Shown: piece after piece, positions 45,703-54,542 of the stretch | How the letters are laid out: each line of letters starts with the position of its first letter | Position numbering within the stretch: position 1 is the stretch's first letter | Assembly: GCF_043290135.1 (NCBI RefSeq) | Contig: NW_027464589.1 | Location: forward strand, 6,081,001 to 6,145,000 | Direction of reading: 5' to 3' | Length of the DNA: 64,000 bases | Source of the DNA: Rhipicephalus microplus | Taxonomy: Eukaryota > Arthropoda > Arachnida > Ixodida > Ixodidae | Position numbers and translations under genes: made by a program | Notes under the pieces: model-generated | What the model was told of the DNA's origin: nothing | Databases searched by the model: none | What the model saw: the letters and a program-made list of their open reading frames with translations, nothing else

Positions 45703-46060
45703 GTGGGCAGTGGAACGGAGCGGCCGCCACCATGGTCTCATCCAACCACTTTTTGCTTTTCGTTCAGTTGTTCGCAGTCATCAGCACGAGCTTGCCGGAC
45801 TGCGTGGAACCACATGCGCCTGGCACGCCATACGGCACGTGCCCTCCCCAGCCCGAACCGAGCCGTTGTTGCCCGGTGCCACTTCAGCCTCCCGTTTCGG
45901 TAACCCCTTACGCTGCCACCAAGCCAACCGCATTGACATCGTCAAGCCACCCAGAAAACTACAAATACAGCCAGCTTTGCACCACGCGCCTCAGTGGGCA
46001 GTGGAACGGAGCGGCCGCCACCATGGTCTCATCCAACCACTTTTTGCTTTTCGTACTGGT
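45703..46060 (+). repeat. duplicated 5' start module (period 291 bp)
   Basis: GTGGGCAGTGGAACGGAGCG, then GCGGCCGCCACCATGG and TCTCATCCAACCAC..., occurs at 45703 and 45994. The two ATGs (45732 and 46023) are in frame with each other and both sit in a near-ideal Kozak context (GCCGCCACCATGG). This could be a promoter-monomer duplication of the LINE 5' end. Confidence 0.85.
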
Positions 46061-46994
46061 TGGTCCCTCCCAAGATTACAGCGCTAAGCGATCTAGCAAC
46101 TATTGTCTGCTGCTCCTTCCATGCCCGAATGTGTTGCTTGATATCGTCGCAGAGTGTTTTGTCGTTATAAAGGAACTTCTTCTTTGTGGGGATATTGAAC
46201 AGAATCCTGGTCCGAATAGCGAAGTGTTAGCCGCCATCAGCAAACTAACCGCACACTTGGATGAGCGTCATGACAAGTTGCAGAAGACTATTAACGAAGT
46301 TAAAGAAAACCAGTTCTACTTGATTCCAAAGTAACAGATTTAACCACCCGACTAACTGTACTTGAACAGAAGGTTATTTCCCTCGAGAGCGTTCCAGGCA
46401 ATGCACATGATGCAAGGTCTTGTAACGGCTGCCGTGTGACACGAAAGTGTCGCTCTCAGTTCACGGCTTGATGACTTCGAGGATCGCTCTCGTAGGGAGA
46501 ACCTAATTTTTTATGGGATATTGGATTCTGCTTCAGAAACCTGGGCTGAGTTGGAGCGAAAAATTCGTGAAATCTTGTCTGCGTCCCTTAAACTGGAACT
46601 TCCTAATGAAGCCATCTCCCATGCACACAGGCTTGGAACATATATACAGAACAAATGTCGACCTGTTATTGTTCGCTTCAGTTCGTTCAAAACGAAAGAA
46701 AGTGTCTTTACTAAGAAATCGATGCTTCGCAGCACCCCCGTGTCAGTTAGCGAAGATTTCTGCAAGGCCACGCGCCACCTCCAGAAAAAGTTTTTAAATT
46801 TCGCGAAAAGCACTGGGCAGCCATATTACTTGAAGTATAACAAGATACTAATCAACAAGAAAGCCTACGTTTATTGTCCGGTCACCGATCGTGTAACTGA
46901 GGCAGGACCTATTTATGATAACCCCGTCCACGTTGCTCCCGAAGTAAGCAATGCAGAATGCGCAGGGGCCAGCGCTCCTCCTTCACATCGATAG
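45732..46994 (+). pseudogene. LINE ORF1: leader with 2A-like motif, coiled coil, L1-ORF1-like RNA-binding domain
   Basis: The RNA-binding partner protein of ORF2. From ATG 46023: a hydrophobic leader (CLLLLPCPNVLLDIVAECF), GDIEQNPGP at 46188-46214, then a coiled coil (LDERHDKLQKTINEVKEN; LEQKVISLE). Two opposite frame changes (about 46325 and 46460) interrupt the middle. It resumes in the original frame with DFEDRSRRENLIFYGI and AHRLGTYIQNKCRPVIVRF, the pattern of L1-type ORF1 RNA-binding domains, and ends at 46992-46994. With the upstream ATG, 97 more residues repeat the leader start. Confidence 0.8.
46188..46214 (+). promoter_or_regulatory. 2A-like ribosome-skipping motif (GDIEQNPGP)
   Basis: The D-I-E-x-N-P-G-P core has every conserved position of the 2A consensus. 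It lies about 63 residues after the second ATG, preceded by a hydrophobic stretch. 2A-like sequences are known near the N-terminus of ORF1 in some CR1-type LINEs of invertebrates. Activity here is inference; the upstream context also matters for skipping. Confidence 0.8.
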
Positions 46995-47009
46995 CTAGAT
47001 AAGCATTTT

Positions 47010-47915
47010 CGAGCTCACGAATTTTCTTTTTTGCTATGTAATTTTCGAAGTGTTACTAACAAGCGTGATGCCCTATCTGCGCTAATAGATACATGTCTAG
47101 CTGATGTCGTCGTAGTAACTGAAACTTGGCTGTCCACGGAAATTGAAAATAACGAAGTATTTAACTGTTCAAAAAAGTTCAAATTCTACCGCTGTGACCG
47201 GGGTACGAGGTGCGGGGGCGGCGTATTGATTGCCATTAGCGACGAGAGTAGCTCGTTCAGCGTGCCTGTTGTTTCACCGCTTGAAATTGTTGTCGCGTGT
47301 GTTCGCTTTAACCACAAAGATATCGTTGCTTGTGGCTGCTACCGGCCTCCTAATCTTACTACCGATTTCGCAAATGAATTACACGATGTACTAAATAAGT
47401 TGCGAGTAAGGTTTCCGGCTGCGCCTATGTTTCTCCTAGGTGACTTTAACTTCCCTAATGTTTCGTGGTCTCCCCCTTTCCCAATTTTTTCATCAACTTC
47501 TGCTTACAGTGCTGCCTTTCTTGATGTGTGTTCAGACTTTAACCTTACCCAGCTGGTTAACGCTCCAACCCGCATTACCTTGTCCACCTCCTCAGTTCTA
47601 GACTTGGTGCTGACCACGCATCCCGACCTAATTAAATCCATATCAGTTATTCCGGGCGTAAGCGACCATCTAGCTATTCATTTTAACATGACTAAAACAA
47701 CTAAAAGAAATGATAGCTCAAAAGTTTTCAGGGACTACAAAAGAGCTCGCCGACTATGTTTCAATTAATAATGAGCTTGAGCTTTTCCTAAACGATTACC
47801 TTTCGCAATTTCTGGAAAGGTCCGTGCCACAAAACTGGAATTTGTTTAAGCAGAAGGTAGCAGAACTTACCAATCGTTTTATTCCTTTCCGCAGAATTAG
47901 GCAAAACGCAAAGTC
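47010..47915 (+). pseudogene. CR1-like ORF2, apurinic endonuclease domain
   Basis: Nicks target DNA for reverse transcription. Motifs: TETWLS (Glu), GGGVLIAI, CGCYRPPN, LLGDFNFPNVSW (Asp, Asn) and VSDHLAIHF (Asp, His). It is open 47031-47768, then shifted near 47740 to another frame that runs into the 47919 insertion. Catalytic residues are retained. Confidence 0.87.
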
Positions 47916-48168
47916 CCCCCTATCGGAAAAAAACGAATGGTGGGCATGGTGGAAACCACCACCCACCATTATAGTGGATTAATGTAGTGGGTGAATGGTG
48001 GAAAACGCCCACCATGGCGCATGGTGGGTATGGTGGGTGCTGCAGTGCCGGCAACACTCGAGCGCGAAATGGCGTCAGAATCACCGTGACGAGCTGCCAC
48101 AAAAAATAAAAAAAGAATTCTATAAACACGATATAAAAAACACCCGTCCCGTAAAAAAAAAAACAAGG

Positions 48169-48235
48169 CGCCATGGAGGATCGAACGTGCAACCTACGGA
48201 TTCCCATCCGAAGACGCTAACCACTGCGCCACACC
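48169..48235 (-). other. tRNA-like sequence (tRNA-derived SINE head or pseudo-tRNA)
   Basis: On the minus strand, an A-box-like GTGGCGCAGTGGTTAGCG and a B-box-like GGTTGCACGTTCGATCC are correctly spaced (about 35 bp), and an anticodon-arm-like stem lies between. The T-stem and acceptor stem do not pair, so it is not a functional tRNA gene. It lies directly beyond the 3' end of the L1/Tx1-like LINE. Confidence 0.65.
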
Positions 48236-48360
48236 ATTTTTTCCTTCTTTCTCTTTCTTTATTGCCTGTTTACATACAACATTCACAAACATATATACAT
48301 CAAACAAAGTAGAAACATGATACAAAAAAGAGGTAAAAAGCATCATATTTAACAGGCTTT

Positions 48361-48990
48361 TTAAAATTTTTTCATCTGTAGAAGGCTTTCTACTTGATGA
48401 AGCCATTCGGGCACCTCTTGTTGAACCTTTTGTGCTTCCACGAACGAACAGACAGATTGAAAGAAATATTGCCTGACCGGACGTGCATTAACATCAGCAT
48501 GGCGCACCGCCATTCTAGATTGCCATATACCGTGCAGGCCCAGTAACATAACTAGGTCGAAAGGTATTCCTTCTTCATTTGATACTGGTAGAAATCTGAT
48601 GCCATAGGCATCGAGAGGCAGATCCTTTTTCAAAGTCCTTTGGAGAACATTCCAGAAAAAGACTGCATCCCAGCAGTCCAGGAAAACATGTTCAATTGTT
48701 TCCGGCTTTTTGCAGAGAAGGCAATCAACACCCCAAGGAACGAATAAGCCTTTTTCTTGCATCCATGTTTTCACGGGCAAGGTCCCAGTGTGCAACTTAA
48801 AGAAAAAGGATTTCGCTCCAGGTGTTACCTCCATTTTTTTAACACGGCTTAAGACATTTTGACCTGGGCCTACACGGTATAATGCTCTATATAGGGGAAC
48901 AGGAAGAACTGTTTCTACTAAATCTTTGTATAACTTTTTACGCGAAACCGTACTGAGGTATTCCAATGAAAAACGCGTTTTTAGAAAGAG
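48361..48990 (-). pseudogene. L1/Tx1-like ORF2, C-terminal part beyond a frameshift
   Basis: About 201 codons. LHTGTLPVKTWMQEKGLFVP precedes the C-terminal zinc finger CLLCKKPETIEHVFLDC (C-x2-C...H-x4-C), then WQSRMAVRHADVNARPVR. It ends at 48361 and continues 48994-51912 in another frame. A single indel near 48980-48995 separates them. Confidence 0.85.
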
Positions 48991-48993
48991 ACA

Positions 48994-51912
48994 TCAATCA
49001 ACAACTTCTTTTAAGAAACCTCTAACACTTGCTTTCATGTGAACAGATGCTACCACAAATTCTGGCAACCGTCTTCCAAGCCTAAGCTGTATAACAGTAC
49101 GTATGAATGGGTCTCGATTATTTCGGAAGAACATAAACCGATTAACTAACTGACGAAGGTGCAAATGACACAGACCAAGTCCTCCAGAGCGAACCCGTCT
49201 GAATAAGTTAGTTCTACTTGTTCGCTCCCAAGAAGAACCCCACAAGAAAACAGCAAATATTCGATGAAGCTTCTGTAGATTCACACGTGAACAATGCATT
49301 ACCTGAAGGACATACCAGAGCTTACTGACTAAAAATACGTTACAAAATGTCGCTCTGGCGAAAATTGATAGCTGGTAACCATTGAGTTTTTCAGCTTTTT
49401 CTCGTAGCTCCACGGCCTGACGCCGCCAGTACGGTTCACTGTCACAATAATATTCTAATGGCACACCTAGGTATCGTACCGGAGTAGTAGTCCATGAAAT
49501 ACCAGCCACAAATTGTGGAGTCACAGGCCATTCGCCGTGCCAGTAACCCAGGCACTTGCTCCAGTTTACCAAACTACCGCTTGCATTACAATAAAGGTTC
49601 ACAATTTTTATGGTTTCAGCGATACTATCATAATCTTTACAAAACACAGCTATATCATCTGCGTATGCCAGTACCCGTACTTCAGCTTCTTGTAGTTTGT
49701 ACCCCACTATGTTATTGCTTTTCATGACTTTTTGGCAAAATGACTCTATATAAATTGAAAATAGGAGGGAATTCAAAGGGCAGCCTTGTCGTACAGAACG
49801 TCTGACATTAATTCGTTTCCCAAGAACTTTGTTGATGATTAGCCGAGTTTTACATCCAGTATATGCCATTCGAACTGTATCTCGAATTACTTTGCCAACA
49901 TTGACATAGTCTAACAAAAGAAAAAGAATTTCGTGCGGTACTCGGTCAAATGCTTTTTCTAAATCTATCTGGATCATCGCGATGTGATCATTTGTGGCAT
50001 CGCAGCACTCCAATACACTTCGTGCCTTGTGAATGTTTGTGAATATAGTGCGCCGTTTGATCCCACATGTCTGGTGGTCGCCTACAATGTTATTAATAAC
50101 TGTCTGCAGTCTCCTTGCTAGCACTTTCATCAAAATCTTGTAGTCGATATTTGAGAGACTAATTGGCCTGTACGATTTCACTTCACGTAATTTAACTGCG
50201 TCCTCAGTTTTTGGTATTAAAATAGTTTGAGATAGCAGAAAAGAAGGTGGCAAAGTCTTTATGTCTAAGGCTTCGTTAAAAACCGCTGCCAGGATCGGTG
50301 CTAGTTCGTGTTTGAATTCCTTATAAAATGCGGCTGTTAAGCCATCAGGTCCTGGGGACTTTCCCAAATGGAGGGCAATGATTGCTTTTGTCACTTCCGG
50401 TTCAGAAATAGGACATTCTAGGCTGTCTTTCCTGCAGTCCTCAACCTTTGGCATTAATTTTAAAAATTCATTCTTGAATTCATCTACATTTACTTTACAT
50501 TTATCAAATAAAGTGGTGTAGTACTCGTTGAAAGCATCCTCTATATATCTTTGTTCACTTGTAACGTTACCCATGTATTCAATCTGATGTATAACATTCC
50601 GCTGAGCGTTTCGTTTTTCGAGACCAAGCATTCTTTTGGTCGGTTTCTCTCCTACGGTCATTTTCTCTGCCCTTGCCCTTATTTGTGCGCCACGATACTT
50701 CTCGTCATCAATTTGTTCCAATTTGGACTTTACTGACCTTATATCATTTGTGAATAAGCCTGGCGTTTTTCTGTCCTCTGCTAGCAGTTCTTTGAGATTT
50801 AAACGTAGGGTTCTTTCTTCTTCACTCTTTCCGTGTTTTATTACACATGAGCGTTCTATAGCTATCAACTTTATATTCTGTTTAAATTGTTCCCACTTCA
50901 CTCCGTATTTTTGGTCTCCACTATCTATGTTTATCAACGCCTCTCGAACACTGTCCATAAATTTTTCATCTTCCAAAAGATTAGAATTCAGCTTCCACGT
51001 GTCCCAGTTAAATACTGGTCTACGTCTATTCCTTTTACCTATTACAAATGATACTAAGCAATGATCACTAAATGAAATAGGGAGGACATTGTACTCACTG
51101 ATAATCGGAATTAAATCCAGTGATACGTAGGCCCTATCTAGGCGCGCATGACTGGAGCCTTGGAAATGCGTATACAGTGTTGGTCCTTTACCAATACACT
51201 CTGCAACATCCTCAAGGTCTAAGTCAGAAATTAGATTCGTTAACGCGACTGTGCTTGAGTCGTTGAAATTGGACGTACTTGTTTTATCATCGGCACTGAT
51301 CACACAATTAAAATCTCCCATAAGGATGACTATGCGATCGCATTCACAATAAGTACGAATTTCGTCGAATGTTACACACCGTTCATCAACTTTAAGAGGT
51401 GCATATAAACAAATCACTCGCCAATTAAGACAAAAGAAGGTCAAATCACATACAACAAACCTTCCGGATGAGTGAGACGTGACGTTTTGAACACTGGCAC
51501 CTAAACTATTCCGCACAAAGATCACACACCCTGCCGACCTACCAACTGCATGACTGACGCTGGCGGTGTAGCGTCCGGTGAAACGTTGCAGTAGGCTTTC
51601 GGTGGCGTCCACGCTCTCCACTTTGGTTTCCTGAACTGCAATAATGTCCAGGTCTTGGTCCATGGCTAGTCTGTAGAGCTGAGTCTGTTTCTTCCTGGAA
51701 GCCAGTCCTCGTACATTGAGCGTCGCTGCTTTCACGAACCCGCTCAGCGACGTGATCGGTGAGCGGGTCCAAGCTGAGAGCCCTGCACGTTCACTTATTG
51801 GGCTCTCGTCGTCCAGGGCGGATCCATGTTGTTCACCTTTAGTTTGAGCGGCCATCGTCGCGTTTGAGCGACGACGACCGTTGGCGGGCAGCGTTTCGTT
51901 TCTTGCCTCCAC
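48994..51912 (-). CDS. L1/Tx1-like ORF2: endonuclease and reverse transcriptase
   Basis: 972 codons, uninterrupted; the likely start is MAAQTKG (codon 20). The APE endonuclease spans residues about 60-290: LNVRGL, AVQETKV (Glu), MGDFNCV (Asp, Asn at 200-202) and FSDHCLVSF (Asp-His at 283-284). RT spans about 510-780: GKSPGPDGL, SYRPISLSNIDYKIL, QIDLEKAFDRVPH, VRQGCPLNSLLFSIY and the catalytic AYADDI at 749-754. All catalytic residues are present. The end at 48994 is premature by one frameshift relative to the family's finger domain. ORF1 overlaps its first 74 bases. Confidence 0.9.
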   Translation of the reverse strand: MEARNETLPANGRRRSNATMAAQTKGEQHGSALDDESPISERAGLSAWTRSPITSLSGFVKAATLNVRGLASRKKQTQLYRLAMDQDLDIIAVQETKVESVDATESLLQRFTGRYTASVSHAVGRSAGCVIFVRNSLGASVQNVTSHSSGRFVVCDLTFFCLNWRVICLYAPLKVDERCVTFDEIRTYCECDRIVILMGDFNCVISADDKTSTSNFNDSSTVALTNLISDLDLEDVAECIGKGPTLYTHFQGSSHARLDRAYVSLDLIPIISEYNVLPISFSDHCLVSFVIGKRNRRRPVFNWDTWKLNSNLLEDEKFMDSVREALINIDSGDQKYGVKWEQFKQNIKLIAIERSCVIKHGKSEEERTLRLNLKELLAEDRKTPGLFTNDIRSVKSKLEQIDDEKYRGAQIRARAEKMTVGEKPTKRMLGLEKRNAQRNVIHQIEYMGNVTSEQRYIEDAFNEYYTTLFDKCKVNVDEFKNEFLKLMPKVEDCRKDSLECPISEPEVTKAIIALHLGKSPGPDGLTAAFYKEFKHELAPILAAVFNEALDIKTLPPSFLLSQTILIPKTEDAVKLREVKSYRPISLSNIDYKILMKVLARRLQTVINNIVGDHQTCGIKRRTIFTNIHKARSVLECCDATNDHIAMIQIDLEKAFDRVPHEILFLLLDYVNVGKVIRDTVRMAYTGCKTRLIINKVLGKRINVRRSVRQGCPLNSLLFSIYIESFCQKVMKSNNIVGYKLQEAEVRVLAYADDIAVFCKDYDSIAETIKIVNLYCNASGSLVNWSKCLGYWHGEWPVTPQFVAGISWTTTPVRYLGVPLEYYCDSEPYWRRQAVELREKAEKLNGYQLSIFARATFCNVFLVSKLWYVLQVMHCSRVNLQKLHRIFAVFLWGSSWERTSRTNLFRRVRSGGLGLCHLHLRQLVNRFMFFRNNRDPFIRTVIQLRLGRRLPEFVVASVHMKASVRGFLKEVVD

Positions 51913-53176
51913 TGACCACCTTCCACTGCATTTCCGACTTTACTTGCATTTCGTCTACTTGAGCACCGTCGTCTGAATCGCGACGGCGTTTTGCAGACGC
52001 CGATTCTAATTCCATGTTTAAGGTATCCAGATCACTAGGCAAATCCTCATTTTCGTGTGTTTTGTTCGCCAAAGAGTGCTGTGAAGCCGAGTTTAGAGGA
52101 GTCGAAGCAGCGTTGGCCTGGGACGCCGGCGTTTCAGGGCGCGTTGCTTGCAGCTGCGACGCGGCGTGCATCGCAGGCGCAGGACGCGTCTCTTCACTAG
52201 TCGTTGGGGCCGCTTGACTTCCCATCTTCCGTTCGGCGTTCGTGTCAGGGGCTGAAGAAACTTGCTTGTTCTTCCCCAGCACTGGCGTGTCGTCCCATGT
52301 CGTCTGCTTCTGTGGTATCGCAGGCAAAGACGCTTGTTCAGATTCCTCCTCATCCATGAAAAGTTCACTCTGTTGAGTCTCTGGTCGTCGCCCTGCAGCT
52401 CGTGCGTATGAACGGTTACACTCATCCTGCTCATGACCGAAAGAGTGGCATTCGCTGCACCTTGGGACCTTACAATCGCGTCGCATATGCCCCGTGCTTC
52501 GGCACCGCAAGCACAAAGGCGGTCTTCCCGGCACCACGACCAGTGCCGTACTGCTGCCAATACGCACCTGATGGGGCAGTTGATCCACAGAAACGCCATC
52601 TCGTAGTTGCATGCGTATTACACGAGTGGTCGATTCAACTCCTTCAAAATCCTCGACTCTCCATCGGTCATCGGTCACCTCCTTGACGTCGCCGTATTCA
52701 TAGAAGGCACGTCGAATAGCGTCTTTTGTAACATCGAACGCTAGCCAGTGCAATTTCATTTTAACTTCTTGCCGCGTCGGGTCAATGACGAGACATACCC
52801 GGTCTTTAACTTTGATAACGCCTGCGTCTGTTAGCGCTTTCTTTGCTTCCACGGTCTTCATGTTCAATAGCCACACGTGCGACATCTGATATGCTCCGAT
52901 GCCACTTACTTGCTGTATGACGCCTAAATCTTTGAGAGGTTTCCTGAAGTCGTCGATGCGGTACGGTCGGCCGCTGACGTCGCAGTGTAGAGCTACTGCT
53001 CGACGCATCGCTTCACCTGATGGCAACGAAAGCAGAATAATCCTGTAGTCCTTTGGAACGAGGGGAGACGCTGTACCGCGGCCGGCGTCGGCCGCTGTCG
53101 CTGCTCGGGATGAGTTTTCCATCCTGCGTCCGCACGCGTCGGTGACCAGAAGCAGAATACTGCGCCACACCAACAT
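51839..53176 (-). CDS. L1/Tx1-like ORF1 with RRM-like region and two CCHC knuckles
   Basis: 445 residues, uninterrupted; the initiator may be M1 or M19 (MENSSRAA). Residues about 140-215 look RRM-like (LHWLAFDVTKDAIRRAFYEY, DVKEVTDDRWRV). Knuckles CLRCRSTGHMRRDC (222-235) and CSECHSFGHEQDEC (240-253) follow, then a low-complexity Q/A/T-rich tail with a KR-rich patch (SAKRRRDSDD). By family it binds element RNA in the ribonucleoprotein. It overlaps ORF2 by 74 bases in a different frame. Confidence 0.85.
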   Translation of the reverse strand: MLVWRSILLLVTDACGRRMENSSRAATAADAGRGTASPLVPKDYRIILLSLPSGEAMRRAVALHCDVSGRPYRIDDFRKPLKDLGVIQQVSGIGAYQMSHVWLLNMKTVEAKKALTDAGVIKVKDRVCLVIDPTRQEVKMKLHWLAFDVTKDAIRRAFYEYGDVKEVTDDRWRVEDFEGVESTTRVIRMQLRDGVSVDQLPHQVRIGSSTALVVVPGRPPLCLRCRSTGHMRRDCKVPRCSECHSFGHEQDECNRSYARAAGRRPETQQSELFMDEEESEQASLPAIPQKQTTWDDTPVLGKNKQVSSAPDTNAERKMGSQAAPTTSEETRPAPAMHAASQLQATRPETPASQANAASTPLNSASQHSLANKTHENEDLPSDLDTLNMELESASAKRRRDSDDGAQVDEMQVKSEMQWKVVSGGKKRNAARQRSSSLKRDDGRSN

Positions 53177-53250
53177 GACGTTGAATGCATGTTAAATACT
53201 TAGCAGCCATACAAACTCAAGGTTCAACTTAGCTATGTTTGTTGTGTACA

Positions 53251-54060
53251 CAACATAGACAAGATCTACACCTGCTCCTAAATATTGCACATTTATTAAA
53301 CACAAGCAACTGCGGCCTGTAACGATTGCCACTATGTTAATGACACTAGTGCTAGATTTTTCAATTCACAACTTCAAGAAAAAAAAAACCAAGTGGACTG
53401 GGGAGCAGCGACAGTTTACCGGCGGAGTCTGCCAAGTTTAATATCCGTTTCGCGCTCATTCTAAAGGGCGACATCTGCTCACGCTTTATGACGCTTCTAG
53501 GCTCATTCCATAGATACGCCCGCCTAATTTATTTGATTGAGTATTGGGATGCTTTTCGCGCAATGTAGAGGGCGGTCGCGCCAGCGCAATGCTGTAGCTC
53601 TTTCGCTAAAGCAACAACTACATAACGGCTTGGCCAAAACGAATGCAGTGTGCCGGAAACATTACGCTATCATATTGGTTCACCGAGCACCCGAATTGCC
53701 ACGTCTGAGTTCTCGTACAAAAGCAAGAGAAGTGCTGGCGAGTGTGACCGGCGGCTGTCGGTGAGAAGACACTTAAATACGTTCTCTGGGAGTGCTTTAA
53801 TCGCGTCGCATCGATGTTTGCTGCTTCTTGAGCGGTCACCATACACAATGAAAAATGCTTCATTTAGGTTAATTGATGCCATATGGCTGCGTTGTATTGT
53901 CATACTTAATCGTCGTAATCATGTATTCTGAAACCCGAGAGCACGGATAACACAATTGTACGGGCTCGGTCAGTAGGCCTAACCTTTGGTGGAAATCATG
54001 GTGGTAGAACATGTAGTGTACAGACCCAGCTTTGTACACTATATAAATTGCACGCCATTA
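53251..54060. other. unassigned part of the nested 6.6-kb element
   Basis: Between the LINE 5' end and the repeat block. Short frames only, no domain. It may include the LINE 5' UTR. Confidence 0.45.
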
Positions 54061-54525
54061 TAAGCCCACCCATCATCTGCTTACTGCTTCCCAGCATTAT
54101 CGCGATGGTGGGCAGAGCTTCTCAGCTTGGTACACCATGTGACCCACCATAACAAGCAGCACCCATCATCTGCTTAGTGCTTCCCAGCATTATCGCAATG
54201 GTGGGAGGAGTTTCTCAACTTGGTACACCATGTAGCCCACCATAATAAGCACCACCCACCATATGCTTAGGGCTTCCCAGCATTATCGCAATGGTGGGCA
54301 GAGTGTCCCATTATTGCCCACTATCTAGCCTCTGCTTTCCACCATCATTTCCACTTTACCCATCATCTGTACACCATACCACCCAGTATGTCCCAGCATG
54401 ACCACCATATTTTCCACTACGTCCCACTATGGCCATCATAATTTCCACCATGCCCAGTATTATTTCCACCATGCCCACTATTATTTCCACTACTCCCACC
54501 ATGTTTTCCAGTATCCACCATGGCA
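54060..54525. repeat. tandem repeat, period about 94 bp, then CCACCAT-rich minisatellite
   Basis: Three units sharing CTTCCCAGCATTATCGC, ATGGTGGG, TTGGTACACCATGT and CCCACCAT (starts near 54084, 54179 and 54274) are followed by degenerate short CCACCAT/TTTCCAC repeats up to the terminal CCATGG. Confidence 0.85.
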
Positions 54526-54542
54526 ATTTTTCCGATAGGCCC

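Larger units (their letters stand above)
48240..53250 (-). mobile_element. L1/Tx1-like LINE, nearly intact
   Basis: Two overlapping ORFs in different frames (ORF1 51839-53176, ORF2 starting within 51912) and a 3' end with T/C-rich sequence on plus near 48236-48265. Only one frameshift was detected in about 4.8 kb of coding sequence. The 5' limit is uncertain (53180-53400). The domain content fits the Tx1/L1 lineage rather than the CR1-like elements around it. Confidence 0.85.
47919..54539. mobile_element. 6.6-kb TIR element nested in the CR1-like LINE, carrying an L1/Tx1-like LINE
   Basis: Ends CCTATCGGAAAAA and its inverse, with CCC at 47916-47918 and 54540-54542 as a probable 3-bp target duplication: deleting the insert rejoins the ORF2 reading frame. 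The terminal regions are built of GGTGG/CCACC-type short repeats, G-rich at the left (about 47935-48045) and C-rich at the right (54000-54520). There is no transposase of its own, so it is probably a MITE-like element enlarged by the LINE at about 48240-53250. The superfamily is unknown. Confidence 0.75.

Noticed and set aside
45720..45735. Possible cloning-vector contamination (GCGGCCGCCACCATGG looks like a NotI-Kozak linker)
   Set aside because: The module occurs twice, is in frame with LINE ORF1 and is embedded in tick-like repeat sequence with no other vector features.
48169..48235. Functional tRNA gene
   Set aside because: The T-stem and acceptor stem do not pair; only promoter boxes and an anticodon-like hairpin remain.
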